From JBFXCS01 sp050181915 (GTDB lineage Bacteria > Actinomycetota > Thermoleophilia > Miltoncostaeales > Miltoncostaeaceae), in contig JBFXCS010000003.1 of the NCBI GenBank assembly GCA_050181915.1, forward strand, positions 1 to 64,000: a DNA stretch of 64,000 nucleotides, written 5' to 3'. Under the pieces are notes generated by a model. It made no database searches. It was not told where the DNA came from and saw nothing but the letters and a program-made list of their open reading frames with translations. Both the position numbers and the translations under genes were made by a program. Shown one piece after another: positions 55,563 through 64,000 of the stretch (positions are counted from its first letter, which is position 1; every line of letters begins with the position of its first letter).

Positions 55563-56609
55563 ATGGACAGCCTGCGGGTCGACCCCGACGCCCCCGTCGC
55601 CACCGGCGCCGCCGGCTCGAACGCCCGGCGCGCGCAGGTGCTGATCGGCGTCGGCGCGCTGCTCGTGCTGCTGATGGTCGCGAGCGTCTTCGTCGGCTCC
55701 GGCGGCATCGGCGTCGGCGACACCTGGAACTCGCTGTGGCACCCCTCCGGGTCGACGACCGACGTGATCGTGCGCGACTACCGGGTGCCCCGCACCCTGC
55801 TCGCCGTGCTGGCGGGCATCGCCCTGGGCGTCGCCGGCGCGGTGATCCAGGCGCTCACCCGCAACCCGCTCGCCGACCCGGGCATCCTCGGCGTCAACGG
55901 CGGCGCCTACTTCATGGTCGTCGTGGGCGCCGCCTTCTTCGGCGCGACCGGGATCGTCACCAACGTGCTCTGGGGCCTCGCCGGGGCGATGCTGGCGGCC
56001 ACCGTCGTGTACGCGATCGGCTCCTCCGGCCGCAGCGGGGGCACGCCCGCCAGGATGGTCCTCGCCGGGGTGGCCCTCGGCTCGATGCTGAGCGGGGTCA
56101 GCTTCGGCATCTCGCTGCTGCTGCCGAGCGTGTTCGACAAGGTCCGCTTCTGGCAGGTGGGATCCGTGCAGGGGCGCGAGATCGACTCGGTGATCGGGGT
56201 GCTCCCCTTCATCGTGGTGGGCCTGCTGCTGGCGCTCGCCCTCGCCCGCCCGCTCAACGCGCTGGCCCTCGGCGACGACCTGGCCCGCAGCCTCGGCACC
56301 AGGATCGGCACCACCCGCATGCTGAGCTTCATCGCCATCACCCTGCTGTGCGGCGCCTGCACCGCGGCGGTCGGGCCGATCCTGTTCGTCGGCCTGATGG
56401 TCCCCCACGCGGCCAGGGCCTTCATGGGGGCCGACCAGCGCTGGCTGCTGCCCACCTGCCTGCTGGTCGGCCCCCTGCTCTTCCTCGTCTCGGACATGAT
56501 CGGCCGGGTCGCGGTGTCCTCCGAGCTGCCGGTGGGGATGGTCACCTCCTTCCTCGGCGCCCCGCTCCTGATCTGGCTGGTGCGCAGGGACAGGGCGGGC
56601 GCCCGATGA
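55563..56609 (+). CDS. Iron-siderophore ABC transporter permease (FecCD family)
   Basis: A 348-residue (from the ATG) permease of the BtuC/FecC fold: RDYRVPRTLLAVLAGIALGVAG, QALTRNPLADPGILGVNGGA and GPILFVGLMVPHAARAF, with about nine hydrophobic spans. It sends ferric-siderophore through the membrane with the ATPase at 57667. The ATG at 55563 has no ribosome site; an AGGAGA at 55482 lies six bases before an in-frame ATC (55494), and translation might begin there with an unusual codon. It leads the operon. Confidence 0.93.
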   Translation: MDSLRVDPDAPVATGAAGSNARRAQVLIGVGALLVLLMVASVFVGSGGIGVGDTWNSLWHPSGSTTDVIVRDYRVPRTLLAVLAGIALGVAGAVIQALTRNPLADPGILGVNGGAYFMVVVGAAFFGATGIVTNVLWGLAGAMLAATVVYAIGSSGRSGGTPARMVLAGVALGSMLSGVSFGISLLLPSVFDKVRFWQVGSVQGREIDSVIGVLPFIVVGLLLALALARPLNALALGDDLARSLGTRIGTTRMLSFIAITLLCGACTAAVGPILFVGLMVPHAARAFMGADQRWLLPTCLLVGPLLFLVSDMIGRVAVSSELPVGMVTSFLGAPLLIWLVRRDRAGAR

Positions 56610-57670
56610 CCACGCGCGCCGGCGCGCCGGACGCCGTCTGGCCGAGGCGCTTCCGCCGCGTGCGGGTCGGCGCCCTCGACGCGATGGTCGACGTGCGGGC
56701 GGCGATCGTGATCTGCGCCCTCGTCGTCGCGGCGGTGCTCGTCTCCGTCTGGGCGACCACCCTGGGGGACACGCCCACCGGCCTCGGCGACGTCTGGAGC
56801 GTCCTCACCGGCGGGGGCGGCGAGAGCGTCCGCCGGGTGGTCCTCGAGTGGCGCATGCCGCGGGTGGTGACCGCCCTGGTGGCCGGCGCCGCCCTCGGGG
56901 CGAGCGGGGCGATCTTCCAGTCGCTCACCCGCAACCCGCTTGGCAGCCCGGACATCATCGGCTTCAACACCGGGGCCTACACGGGCGCCCTGATCGGCCT
57001 GCTGGTGATCGGCGGCAGCTACGTGGTCACCGCGATCGGCGCGCTGATCGGGGGGATCCTCACCGCCGTCGCGGTCTACGCGCTCGCCTACTCGCGCGGC
57101 GTGCAGGGGCACCGACTGATCGTGGTCGGGATCGGCATGAGCGCCCTCCTGAGCTCCTTCAACGGCTACCTGATCGTCAACGCGCGCCTGGAGGAGGCGA
57201 TCACCGCGGCCGCGTGGGGGGCGGGGTCGCTGGCCGACATCACCTGGACCGAGACGGTCCCGATGATCTGCGTGGTGGCGGTGCTGCTGCCGCTGTCGAT
57301 GCTGATGGCGCGCAGCCTGCGCCTGCTCGAGATGGGCGACGACTCCGCGGTGGCCCTCGGCGTGAGGGCCGAGCCGGTGCGGCGGCTGATGGTCCTGGTG
57401 GGGATCGGCCTCACCGCCTCCGTGACCGCGGTCGCCGGTCCGATCGCCTTCGTCGCCCTGGCCGCGCCCCAGATCGCCCAGCGGATCGTGCGCACGGCGG
57501 GCGTGACGCTGCCGTCGGCGGCCGCGATGGGGGCGGTCGTGCTCGTGGTGAGCGACGTCCTGGCGCGCATCGCGATCCCCGATCACCCGCTGCCGGTCGG
57601 CGTGGTCACCGTCTGCGTGGGCGGCGGCTACCTGCTCTGGCTGCTCCTGTCCCAATCGAGGAGGGCGTGA
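56606..57670 (+). CDS. Iron-siderophore ABC transporter permease (FecCD family), second subunit
   Basis: A 354-residue partner permease: WRMPRVVTALVAGAALGASG, QSLTRNPLGSPDIIGFNTGA and GPIAFVALAAPQIAQRI. The ATG overlaps the first permease stop (ATGA). The two permease chains form a heterodimer channel. An N-terminal extension of about 45 residues precedes the first span. Confidence 0.94.
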   Translation: MTTRAGAPDAVWPRRFRRVRVGALDAMVDVRAAIVICALVVAAVLVSVWATTLGDTPTGLGDVWSVLTGGGGESVRRVVLEWRMPRVVTALVAGAALGASGAIFQSLTRNPLGSPDIIGFNTGAYTGALIGLLVIGGSYVVTAIGALIGGILTAVAVYALAYSRGVQGHRLIVVGIGMSALLSSFNGYLIVNARLEEAITAAAWGAGSLADITWTETVPMICVVAVLLPLSMLMARSLRLLEMGDDSAVALGVRAEPVRRLMVLVGIGLTASVTAVAGPIAFVALAAPQIAQRIVRTAGVTLPSAAAMGAVVLVVSDVLARIAIPDHPLPVGVVTVCVGGGYLLWLLLSQSRRA

Positions 57671-58491
57671 CCGAGATGACCACGGAGCAGGCCGCCGCCG
57701 CCGGCTGGCGCCTCGCGGCCCGGGACCTCTGCGTCGGCTACGAGGACCGCCGCATCATCGACGGCCTCAACGCGGCCGTCCCCGACGGGTCCTTCACGGT
57801 GATCGTGGGGCCGAACGCCTGCGGCAAGTCGACCCTCCTGCGCAGCCTCGCGCGGCTGCTCAAGCCCTCCGACGGCTCGATCGTGCTCGACGGCGACGAC
57901 ATCCACTCGCTGCCCGCCAAATCGGTCGCCCAGCGGCTGGGGCTGCTGCCCCAGTCCTCGATCGCCCCGGACGGCATCACCGTCGTCGACCTGGTCTCGC
58001 GCGGACGCTTCCCCCACCAGGGCCTGCTGCGCCGCTGGTCGGACGAGGACGAGCGGGCCGTGCGCTCGGCCATGGACTCGACCGGCGTGGCCGAGTTCTC
58101 CACCCGCCCGGTCGACCATCTGTCGGGCGGCCAGCGCCAGCGCGTCTGGATCGCGATGGCGCTGGCCCAGGAGACGCCCCTGCTGCTGCTGGACGAGCCC
58201 ACCACCTACCTCGACATCGCGTACCAGATCGAGGTCCTCGAGCTGTGCCGGCGCCTCAACCGGGCCGGCCGCACCCTGGTCGCGGTGCTCCACGACCTCA
58301 ACCAGGCCGCCCGCTACGCCTCGCACATCATCGCCATGCGGAGCGGATCGATCATCGCCCAGGGATCGCCGGCGGACGTGGTGACCGCCGAGCTGGTCGA
58401 GCGGATCTTCGGTGTCCGCACCCGGATCATCGACGACCCCGAGACCGGCACCCCGCTGGTGGTCCCGCTGGCGGCCGGCGCGGTCGGCTGA
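57667..58491 (+). CDS. Iron-siderophore ABC transporter ATP-binding protein
   Basis: A 274-residue ATPase: GPNACGKST Walker A, LSGGQRQRVWIAMALAQ signature, LLLDEPTTYLD Walker B and LHDLNQAARYA H-loop. LLPQSSIAPDGITVVDLVSRGRFPHQ is typical of the FepC group. It is a close paralogue of the lone ATPase at 23981. GTG at 57667 (overlapping the permease stop) is used here; ATG at 57676 is an equal alternative. Confidence 0.95.
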   Translation: MTEMTTEQAAAAGWRLAARDLCVGYEDRRIIDGLNAAVPDGSFTVIVGPNACGKSTLLRSLARLLKPSDGSIVLDGDDIHSLPAKSVAQRLGLLPQSSIAPDGITVVDLVSRGRFPHQGLLRRWSDEDERAVRSAMDSTGVAEFSTRPVDHLSGGQRQRVWIAMALAQETPLLLLDEPTTYLDIAYQIEVLELCRRLNRAGRTLVAVLHDLNQAARYASHIIAMRSGSIIAQGSPADVVTAELVERIFGVRTRIIDDPETGTPLVVPLAAGAVG

Positions 58492-58529
58492 CCGCGCCCC
58501 ACATCCCGAACGACAAGCGAAAGGAACCG

Positions 58530-59555
58530 ATGCAACGGATCACGCTGTGGACCCGGGGAGCCGCCGCGCTCGCCGCGGCGCTTCTCGTCGTCCTCCTGCT
58601 GGCCGGCTGCGGCTCGGACGGCGATTCAGGCGCGACCTCAGGCGGCGAGGGCGTCGTCGGGACGGTCGAGACGATGTTCGGCACGATCACCGTCCCCGAG
58701 CCGGACGACGGCGAGCTGACGGTGGTCGCCCTGGGCTGGTCGGACGCCGAGATGGCCCTGGCCCTCGGCGTGAAGCCCGTCGCCGTGCTCGACTGGCAGG
58801 GCTTCGGCGAGGAGGACAAGGGCGTCGGCCCCTGGGCGACCGATCTCTTCGGCGACGTCCAGCCGGAGATCCTCACCCAGACCGACGGCTCGGTGAACTA
58901 CGAGCAGATCCAGCTCCTGGAGCCGGACCTGATCCTCAACACGCGCAGCGGCAACGACGAGAAGGAGTTCAACCGCCTCTCGGAGATCGCGCCGACGGTG
59001 TACGCCCCGACCGGGACCGGCGCCTTCGCGACCACCTGGGACGTCCAGCTGGCGTCGGTGGCCGCCGCCCTGGGCAAGAGCGAGGAGGGCGAGACGCTGG
59101 CCGCGGAGCTGAAGGACCGGATCGCCGAGACCGCCGAGGAGAACCCCGACCTGAAGGGCATGACGGTCGCCTCGGCGGCGAAGTTCGGGGATGCCTACGG
59201 GGCCTACCTCCCCGGCGACGGGCGCCTGGACGTCCTCACCGACCTGGGGCTGGTCAACAACCCGGGCATCGCCGACCTCGACGCGAACGGCTTCTTCGCC
59301 ACCGTGCCGGGCGAGAAGGTCTCGGTGCTGGACGCCGACGTGGCGGTGATCCTGCCGATCGGCTTCACGGTCGCCGACGTCGAGAACGACAAGCTGCTCC
59401 AGTCGCTCGACGTGGTGAAAGACGGCCGCGCCGTGGTCATCGACCCCGACAGCGACCTCGGCGGCGCCTGGAGCGCCTCGAGCGTGCTCAGCATCCCGTT
59501 CGTGCTGGACGAGATCGTCCCTCAGCTCGCGGAGGCGGCGAAGAAGAAGGCCTGA
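58530..59555 (+). CDS. Iron-siderophore ABC transporter substrate-binding lipoprotein
   Basis: A 341-residue lipoprotein with signal peptide and lipobox LLLAGC; the mature part is the FepB/FatB-type fold (TVVALGWSDAEMALALGVKPVAV, IQLLEPDLILNTRSG, ADLDANGFFATVPGEKVSVLDADVAVI). It captures the ferric-siderophore for the two permeases. AAAGGAAC precedes the ATG. The operon ends here with the terminator at 59563-59593. Confidence 0.94.
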   Translation: MQRITLWTRGAAALAAALLVVLLLAGCGSDGDSGATSGGEGVVGTVETMFGTITVPEPDDGELTVVALGWSDAEMALALGVKPVAVLDWQGFGEEDKGVGPWATDLFGDVQPEILTQTDGSVNYEQIQLLEPDLILNTRSGNDEKEFNRLSEIAPTVYAPTGTGAFATTWDVQLASVAAALGKSEEGETLAAELKDRIAETAEENPDLKGMTVASAAKFGDAYGAYLPGDGRLDVLTDLGLVNNPGIADLDANGFFATVPGEKVSVLDADVAVILPIGFTVADVENDKLLQSLDVVKDGRAVVIDPDSDLGGAWSASSVLSIPFVLDEIVPQLAEAAKKKA

Positions 59556-59562
59556 CCCGACG

Positions 59563-59593
59563 GACGGGCCCGCCGCGTCGCGGCGGGCCCGTC
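59563..59593. terminator. Strong bidirectional terminator hairpin
   Basis: GACGGGCCCGCCGCG and its exact complement CGCGGCGGGCCCGTC form a 15-base stem with a tight loop, between the binding-protein gene and the convergent kinase gene (its last two bases overlap the kinase stop). Confidence 0.8.
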
Positions 59594-61304
59594 AGCGGGC
59601 CGCGACCGGCTCCCGCTCGCTCTCGCTCTCGGGCCGCGTGCGGGGCGCCTGCGCCCCGTCCGCCGGCGCGGCGGGCAGCTCCAGCCGGGCGCGGCCGCCG
59701 GGTCCCGCCTCCAGGACGAGCCGGCCGCCCATCCGCTCGGCCAGCGCCCGCGCGACCCCGAGGCCGAGGCCGGCGCCCGGGAACCCCATGGCGGCGACGC
59801 CGCGCGCGAAGCGCTCGCCCACGATCGGCAGCTCGTGCCCGCGCAGGCCGGGACCGGTGTCGGTGATCGACAGCTCGACCGAGCCCCCGGGCAGCAGGCG
59901 GCCGGCCAGGGTGATGGTGCCGCCGCGGGGCGTGAAGGTGGCCGCGTTCGCGACCAGCTCGGTGAGGATCTCGTGCACCAGGGCGGGGTCGGCGCGCAGG
60001 GCCGGCAGGTCGTCGGGCAGGCTCGTCTCGAGCCGCAGCCCGCGGTCGCGCAGCTTGCGGTCGAACTCGCGGCCGAGGCCGTAGGCGATGCCCGCGGCGC
60101 CGACGGCGCGCACCCGCAGCGGACGGCCGTGGGGGTCGTTCTCGGTGCCCCGCAGCAGGCGCCCGACCAGGCGCTCCATGCGCCCGGCGGCGCCCTCGAT
60201 GCGCCGCACCACCGGGGCGGCCGAGCCGGGCAGCTGGTTCAGCAGCTCGCCCGCCAGGGCCTGCACCTCGTAGACGGGGGCCTGGAGGTGGCGCGCGGCG
60301 GCGCCGGTCACCTGGCGGCGCAGCGCGGCGAGGCGCTCCTGCTCGGTGCGCTCGCCCACCGACACCAGCCGCCCGCCGGGCACCGACCAGGCCTCGACCT
60401 CGAGGGCGCGGCCGTCGTCCAGCACCAGCCGGCGGCTGGTGGCCCCGGACGAGGACAGCGCCAGCCGGACGGCGTCCTCGACCGCCCCGGCGTCGCCGGG
60501 CGCCAGCGACGCGATCAGCAGCTCGAGGGCCGCGTTGCGGACGAGGCCGCCGGCGGGCGTGCGGGCGGCGACGGGGTGCGCCAGCGGGGTGAGCGCGGCC
60601 ACGAGGGGCTCGACGCGGGCCTCGACGGCGTCCTGCAGGTCGGCCACGCGCACGGCGGCGTCCCCCACCGACTCGCTGAGGCGGCGCCACTCGCCGCGCC
60701 CCTCGGCGGCGACGGCCACCGGCCGCCCGGACGCGGCGGCGCGCGCGGCGTCGGACATGCGCCGCAGCCGGGCGCGGGAGCGGGCGGCGAGCAGCCAGGC
60801 GAGGGCGCCGGCCACCAGCGCCAGGAGGCCGGCGAGCGCCAGCGCGGGCAGCGGGACGCCGATCGATCCGACCCCCGGGCCGAGCGCCTGGCGCACCACC
60901 AGCGTGCCGCCGCCGGTCAGGTCGCGCGAGGCCTCGACGGCGCCGTCGCGCAGCGACCATCCCGAGGTCCCGGTCGTCGCGAGGCGCTCGGGCCATCCGG
61001 GCGCGCCGGCCGACCACACGGCCTCGTCGCCGGCCTGCAGGCGCACCCGGCCCGCCGGGCCCAGCACCCGGGCGGACGCGCCGACCGCGGCGACGGCCGC
61101 CCGCGCGTCGGCCGGTCGGGACAGGTCGATGCGGGGCGCCGCGGCGTCGGCGGCGCGGGCGACGCGGTCACCGGCGGCGGCGATGTCCTCCCTGGTCCCC
61201 CAGGCCGCCGTGAGCACCAGGGCGAGCAGCAGCGCGACGGCGGTCGCGGCCGTCACGGCGAGCGCGACCTTCCATGGCCTGCGTGGGCGGGAGTCCGGGT
61301 GCAT
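59592..61304 (-). CDS. Atypical sensor histidine kinase-like membrane protein
   Basis: A 570-residue protein. One N-terminal helix (VALAVTAATAVALLLALVL), an exported region of about 110 residues, a second helix (PALALAGLLALVAGALAWLL) and a cytoplasmic part. The C-terminal ATPase domain is clear: ELVANAATFTP (N box), DTGPGL (G1), GAGLGLGVARALAERMGG (G2). The H-box is degenerate: where relatives have SHELRTPL, this reads RHLQAPVYEV, the histidine being present but the context changed. No response regulator is adjacent, so it may signal by another route. Start ATG at 61304; the extended frame is low complexity. Confidence 0.75.
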   Translation of the reverse strand: MHPDSRPRRPWKVALAVTAATAVALLLALVLTAAWGTREDIAAAGDRVARAADAAAPRIDLSRPADARAAVAAVGASARVLGPAGRVRLQAGDEAVWSAGAPGWPERLATTGTSGWSLRDGAVEASRDLTGGGTLVVRQALGPGVGSIGVPLPALALAGLLALVAGALAWLLAARSRARLRRMSDAARAAASGRPVAVAAEGRGEWRRLSESVGDAAVRVADLQDAVEARVEPLVAALTPLAHPVAARTPAGGLVRNAALELLIASLAPGDAGAVEDAVRLALSSSGATSRRLVLDDGRALEVEAWSVPGGRLVSVGERTEQERLAALRRQVTGAAARHLQAPVYEVQALAGELLNQLPGSAAPVVRRIEGAAGRMERLVGRLLRGTENDPHGRPLRVRAVGAAGIAYGLGREFDRKLRDRGLRLETSLPDDLPALRADPALVHEILTELVANAATFTPRGGTITLAGRLLPGGSVELSITDTGPGLRGHELPIVGERFARGVAAMGFPGAGLGLGVARALAERMGGRLVLEAGPGGRARLELPAAPADGAQAPRTRPESESEREPVAAR

Positions 61305-61413
61305 CGGTGGGGAGGGCTTCGCGCACCCCGCGCGAAAACCTCCCCCGTGGCATTTTCGTAAGCGTGTGGATGACGCATGATGTACACGGGAGAATCGATG
61401 CTCGGAAACCGCG

Positions 61414-62145
61414 ATGAGTGACGACGACGGATGGCCACGGGGGCGCGCGACGCGCGCGGACCGCGGCCCTCGGACGCTGACCGCGAGTGAGGCCGCAGCG
61501 CTCATCGGCGTGAGCGTCGCCACCGTGCGGGGATGGGCCGACCAGGGACGACTGCCCTCCCATCGCACCGTCGGCGGGCACCGGAGGTTCGAGCTGGACG
61601 AGTTGCGGGAGTGGCTCGCGCGCCGGGGCGCCCCGGCCCCCGAACCGCGCCGCCTGAGGCGCCAGCCGCAGGACGTCCCGGCCTGCCCCCTGCTGGCCCG
61701 GGAGCTCAACGCCCGCACCGAGTCGGTGGTCGACCGCGTGCTCGCCGGCTACGACGACGACGTGCCGACGCCCCTGCCCCGGCCCAGCGACGCGGCCATG
61801 CAGAGGCTCACGGTCCGGTTCCTGCGCATCCTCGCCACCGCCCTCGACAGCGGCCGCCCCGGCGCGACGATGGGACGGGCCGAGGTGGCCGGCCTGCGCG
61901 GCGGCCTGCAGGGCCCGTCCGGGCCGCGCGTGCTGGTGGAGCACACCCGGGTGGCGATCGCCGTGGTCGCCGAGGCCGAGACGATCATCGGCGACGGCGT
62001 CGAGGTGGAGCCGCTCGCGATGGCGTCGCTGCACTCGGTGATCGACCACGCCCAGGCCGCTGTGGCGCGCGGCTTCGAGCAGGCGCAGGGGCTCCGCTCG
62101 CCCCGCCCGGGCTCCGGCGCGGGCTCCCCCCTCGGCGGGCGCTGA
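61414..62145 (+). CDS. MerR/excisionase-type transcriptional regulator
   Basis: A 243-residue protein with an N-terminal HTH: LTASEAAALIGVSVATVRGW and HRTVGGHRRFELDELREWL, of the BldC/MerR-like group. Residues 90-225 are a helical domain of unknown ligand (LTVRFLRILATALDSG...MASLHSVIDHAQAAVARGF). It is divergent from the kinase-like gene and could control it. Confidence 0.82.
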   Translation: MSDDDGWPRGRATRADRGPRTLTASEAAALIGVSVATVRGWADQGRLPSHRTVGGHRRFELDELREWLARRGAPAPEPRRLRRQPQDVPACPLLARELNARTESVVDRVLAGYDDDVPTPLPRPSDAAMQRLTVRFLRILATALDSGRPGATMGRAEVAGLRGGLQGPSGPRVLVEHTRVAIAVVAEAETIIGDGVEVEPLAMASLHSVIDHAQAAVARGFEQAQGLRSPRPGSGAGSPLGGR

Positions 62146-62173
62146 CCGGCCGGCGCCCTCGCCGTCCGCATAG

Positions 62174-62199
62174 AAAGAGCCCCGTCGCCGGGGCTCTTT
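62174..62199. terminator. Bidirectional terminator of the MerR-like gene and RNase P RNA
   Basis: AAAGAGCCCC and GGGGCTCTTT form a 10-base perfect stem with a 6-base loop, with A and T runs at the two ends, so it works in both directions. It follows the 3' end of rnpB on the minus strand and the regulator gene on the plus strand. Confidence 0.9.
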
Positions 62200-62201
62200 C
62201 C

Positions 62202-62541
62202 TTAGCAGGCCGTAAGCCGGATTCTGTCGTGGGCAGCCATCCATCTGGGACATCCGTCGCCGGATGCCTCGTGCGGCCGACCTGGGACTGGGCGAGCAAC
62301 CCGTGGCGTCCCGTTTTGGCCTTGCACCGGGTGGGGTTTACCCAGCCGGCCTGTCACCAGACCGCTGGTGCGCTCTTACCGCACCTTTTCACCGTTGCCG
62401 CCGACGCGAGCGCCGAGGCTGTGTCGTTTCTGTGGCACTTTCCCTGGGGTTTCCCCCGCTGGCCGTTAACCAGCACCCTGCTCTGCGGTGTCCGGACTTT
62501 CCTCGAGCCGCCGAGGCGACCCGCGGCTGCCTGGCCTGCCG
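62202..62541 (-). ncRNA. rnpB: RNase P RNA (bacterial type)
   Basis: On the minus strand the RNA opens with GGCAGGCC and GAGGAAAGTCCGGAC (the conserved P4/J3-4 motif) and ends with ACAGAATCCGGCTTACGG, the universal 3' block. The ends pair as helix P1 (62533-62540 with 62204-62211). The RNA is the catalytic subunit that trims tRNA 5' ends. Ends are set from the P1 pairing. Confidence 0.95.
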
Positions 62542-62591
62542 CGCAAGGGTAGCAGCGGTTTCGACGCGGGCCGCGGGCCCGCGCGCCGCGA

Positions 62592-63206
62592 TCAGAGCCT
62601 GCGCAGCACCCCGACGACGATGCCCGCGATCTCCACCGACTCGGGCACGATCGGCTCGTAGGCGTCGTTCTCCGGCATCAGGCAGACCCTGCCGTCGGCG
62701 CGCTTCAGGCGCTTCACCGTCGCCTCGTCCTCGATCAGCGCCACGACGATCTCGCCGTCGTCCGCCGTCTTCTGCTGCTTCACCACCACGAGGTCGCCGT
62801 CGAGGATGCCGGCCTTGGTCATCGAGTCACCGGCGACGCGCAACATGAAGTCTCCCGGGAACGGGGTCGCGACCCAGTCCTCGACATCCTGGTCGGCCAG
62901 CCGCGGCGCGCCGGCGGCGACGGAGCCGATCAGCGGGAGCGCCTCCGCGCTGGGCGGCGACGGAGCGGGCGCGGGCACCGCGCCCTCGGCATGGTCGCGA
63001 CAGACGAACATCGCGCGGGGCTTGGTGGGGTCGCGCCGGATGTGCCCCGCCGCCTCCAGCTTGGCCAGGTGGGCGTGCACCGTCGACGGGGATGCCAGCC
63101 CGACGGCCAGCCCGATCTCGCGCACCGTGGGCGGATAGCCGCTGTCCCGGCAGTGCCGGGAGATGAACGTCAGGATGGCCGTCTGTCGATCGGTGAGCTC
63201 GTCCAT
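62592..63206 (-). CDS. lexA: LexA repressor
   Basis: A 204-residue SOS repressor: N-terminal winged helix (DRQTAILTFISRHCRDSGYPP, SPSTVHAHLAKLEAAGHI), self-cleavage site A98-G99 in SVAAGAP, and serine-lysine pair S128 (AGDSMT) and K165 (DEATVKRLKR). It represses DNA-repair genes and cleaves itself when RecA is active. It sits behind its own SOS box. Confidence 0.97.
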   Translation of the reverse strand: MDELTDRQTAILTFISRHCRDSGYPPTVREIGLAVGLASPSTVHAHLAKLEAAGHIRRDPTKPRAMFVCRDHAEGAVPAPAPSPPSAEALPLIGSVAAGAPRLADQDVEDWVATPFPGDFMLRVAGDSMTKAGILDGDLVVVKQQKTADDGEIVVALIEDEATVKRLKRADGRVCLMPENDAYEPIVPESVEIAGIVVGVLRRL

Positions 63207-63229
63207 GCCGGTACCCCGTCTCTGGGACG

Positions 63230-63243
63230 CGAACAGGTGTTCC
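63230..63243. promoter_or_regulatory. SOS box (LexA operator) of lexA
   Basis: CGAACAGGTGTTCC agrees with the actinobacterial SOS box CGAACRNRYGTTCG at all but the final base, and lies 24 bases before the lexA start, as expected for self-repression. Confidence 0.85.
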
Positions 63244-63314
63244 GGTCACGCTAGCAAGCGCGCCCGGCGCGGTCCAGCCACCGGGGCGTCCGCCCACCCA
63301 CGTCTCGCGACGGC

Positions 63315-63320
63315 TATAAT
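63315..63320 (+). promoter_or_regulatory. -10 element (TATAAT) of the tRNA-Leu gene
   Basis: A perfect TATAAT lies 15 bases before the tRNA 5' end; no convincing -35 hexamer is seen. Confidence 0.55.
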
Positions 63321-63335
63321 CCCCGCCCGCACCAC

Positions 63336-63420
<85 letters not shown>

Positions 63421-63435
63421 CTGGTTGTTCGACGG

Positions 63436-63467
63436 AGCCCCCACGAAGGTCCGCCTTCGTGGGGGCT
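63436..63467 (+). terminator. Terminator of the tRNA-Leu gene
   Basis: AGCCCCCACGAAGG and CCTTCGTGGGGGCT form a perfect 14-base stem with a 4-base loop, 15 bases after the tRNA. The rest of 63468-63872 contains no gene I can support; composition there is less GC-rich and several stop codons interrupt all frames. Confidence 0.85.
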
Positions 63468-63872
63468 CTGTCGTTCTGGTCCTCTGGGTGCCCCACGGCG
63501 GCGGGACAGCAACCGGGACCGAGCGGGACAGCCGTTACCGCACCCGGGATTACGCGCTCTCCCTCCAGCCGGATCGTTCCAGCCTCGCATGGACCCGGCC
63601 CGTACGGCGCGCTGGCGGTGTGTGCCGAACCAGCGCGTCGTCGTTCGCGGCCAAGTCACGCCGCCAGCACTCGACACATGTTCGGAACGGGTTGCTGCGA
63701 CTCTCGACCTCTCCGGCATGAATAGCGACGCATACGGCGCGAATGTGTGTAAGCATCTCGTCGACGACGCGACATATCGTCCGGAGCTGAGCGGACTCTC
63801 CAGAGTAGAGCTTCACCAAAACGCCAAGTCTACGAGACGCACACCCCAGTGCAAACCGGAGGATAGGCCACC

Positions 63873-64000
63873 ATGACTCTGAGCAACGGCACCAAGCGCA
63901 AGCTCGAGACTCTGCTGGATATGGGCGCAGGCTATGTACTGAACTTCACGAATGCGGCCTTCAAGGACTTCGTCATGACAGCCATCGGCGTCGACCCTTA
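63873..64000 (+). CDS. N-terminal part of an unidentified protein running off the window
   Basis: 42 codons are visible from an ATG with CCGGAGGAT ten bases before it. The start, MTLSNGTKRKLETLLDMGAG, then YVLNFTNAAFKDFVMTAIGV, resembles a short domain found at the N-terminus of some defence-linked proteins; I cannot name it with certainty. The lower GC content and the place behind a tRNA point to an acquired segment. Confidence 0.6.
   Translation, partial: MTLSNGTKRKLETLLDMGAGYVLNFTNAAFKDFVMTAIGVDP

Noticed and set aside
62264..62848. Plus-strand open frames over 62.2-62.85 kb
   Set aside because: They lie across RNase P RNA and antisense to lexA.
63421..63872. Several overlapping frames of 90-165 codons after tRNA-Leu
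   Set aside because: They run through the tRNA and its terminator, have no ribosome site and no domain.

Overview
The window reads as chromosome of a high-GC Actinomycetota, and the gene content and small secreted repeat proteins would fit the class Thermoleophilia; this placement is inference. Supporting signs are very GC-rich codon use, frequent GTG starts, tight ATGA/GTGA gene overlaps, a CIRCE box before groES-groEL, a CGAAC-type SOS box before lexA, and a homodimeric AceE-type pyruvate dehydrogenase.

Layout. 1-11.9 kb: groES/groEL, two small membrane or zinc-ribbon genes, an SDR-rdgB-rph operon, an ECF sigma factor with a membrane-anchored partner, a sirtuin-SDR pair, an ArsR-SRPBCC pair, a VapBC-type toxin-antitoxin pair, two tandem alpha/beta hydrolases and murI. 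11.9-24 kb: thioredoxin-fold genes, a flavin reductase, a DEAD-box RNA helicase, threonine dehydratase, a secreted Calx-beta-like protein, an FAD monooxygenase and the operon aceE-E2-lpd. 24-31.7 kb: a lone siderophore-type ABC ATPase, a MITE-like element, two divergent secreted proteins (one with delta-60 repeats), a cupin, a zinc alcohol dehydrogenase and a DJ-1/PfpI protein.

31.7-41.35 kb is an accessory region of visibly lower GC. It holds a recombinase-type HTH remnant and a compact four-gene restriction-modification operon: an excisionase-like HTH gene, a short N6-adenine methylase, an Eco57I-type methylase, and a GIY-YIG-like/superfamily 2 helicase fusion. Next come an IS3-family insertion with a probably broken orfA, a 35-bp copy of the 3' half of tRNA-Met, a Fic gene, a tyrosine-integrase remnant and the intact tRNA-Met. 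It looks like layered integration at one tRNA.

41.4-64 kb returns to core sequence: a GH65 phosphorylase with its HAD phosphoglucomutase partner, a YqhQ/DUF1385 membrane protein, two pilin-like genes, small zinc ribbons, a cobalamin-type binding protein, rhodanese, Bcp peroxiredoxin, an AraC regulator followed by a complete FecCD-type siderophore uptake operon, an atypical histidine kinase divergent from a MerR-like regulator, RNase P RNA, lexA and tRNA-Leu(GAG). The last 450 bases look like the start of another inserted segment, with a truncated gene running off the end.
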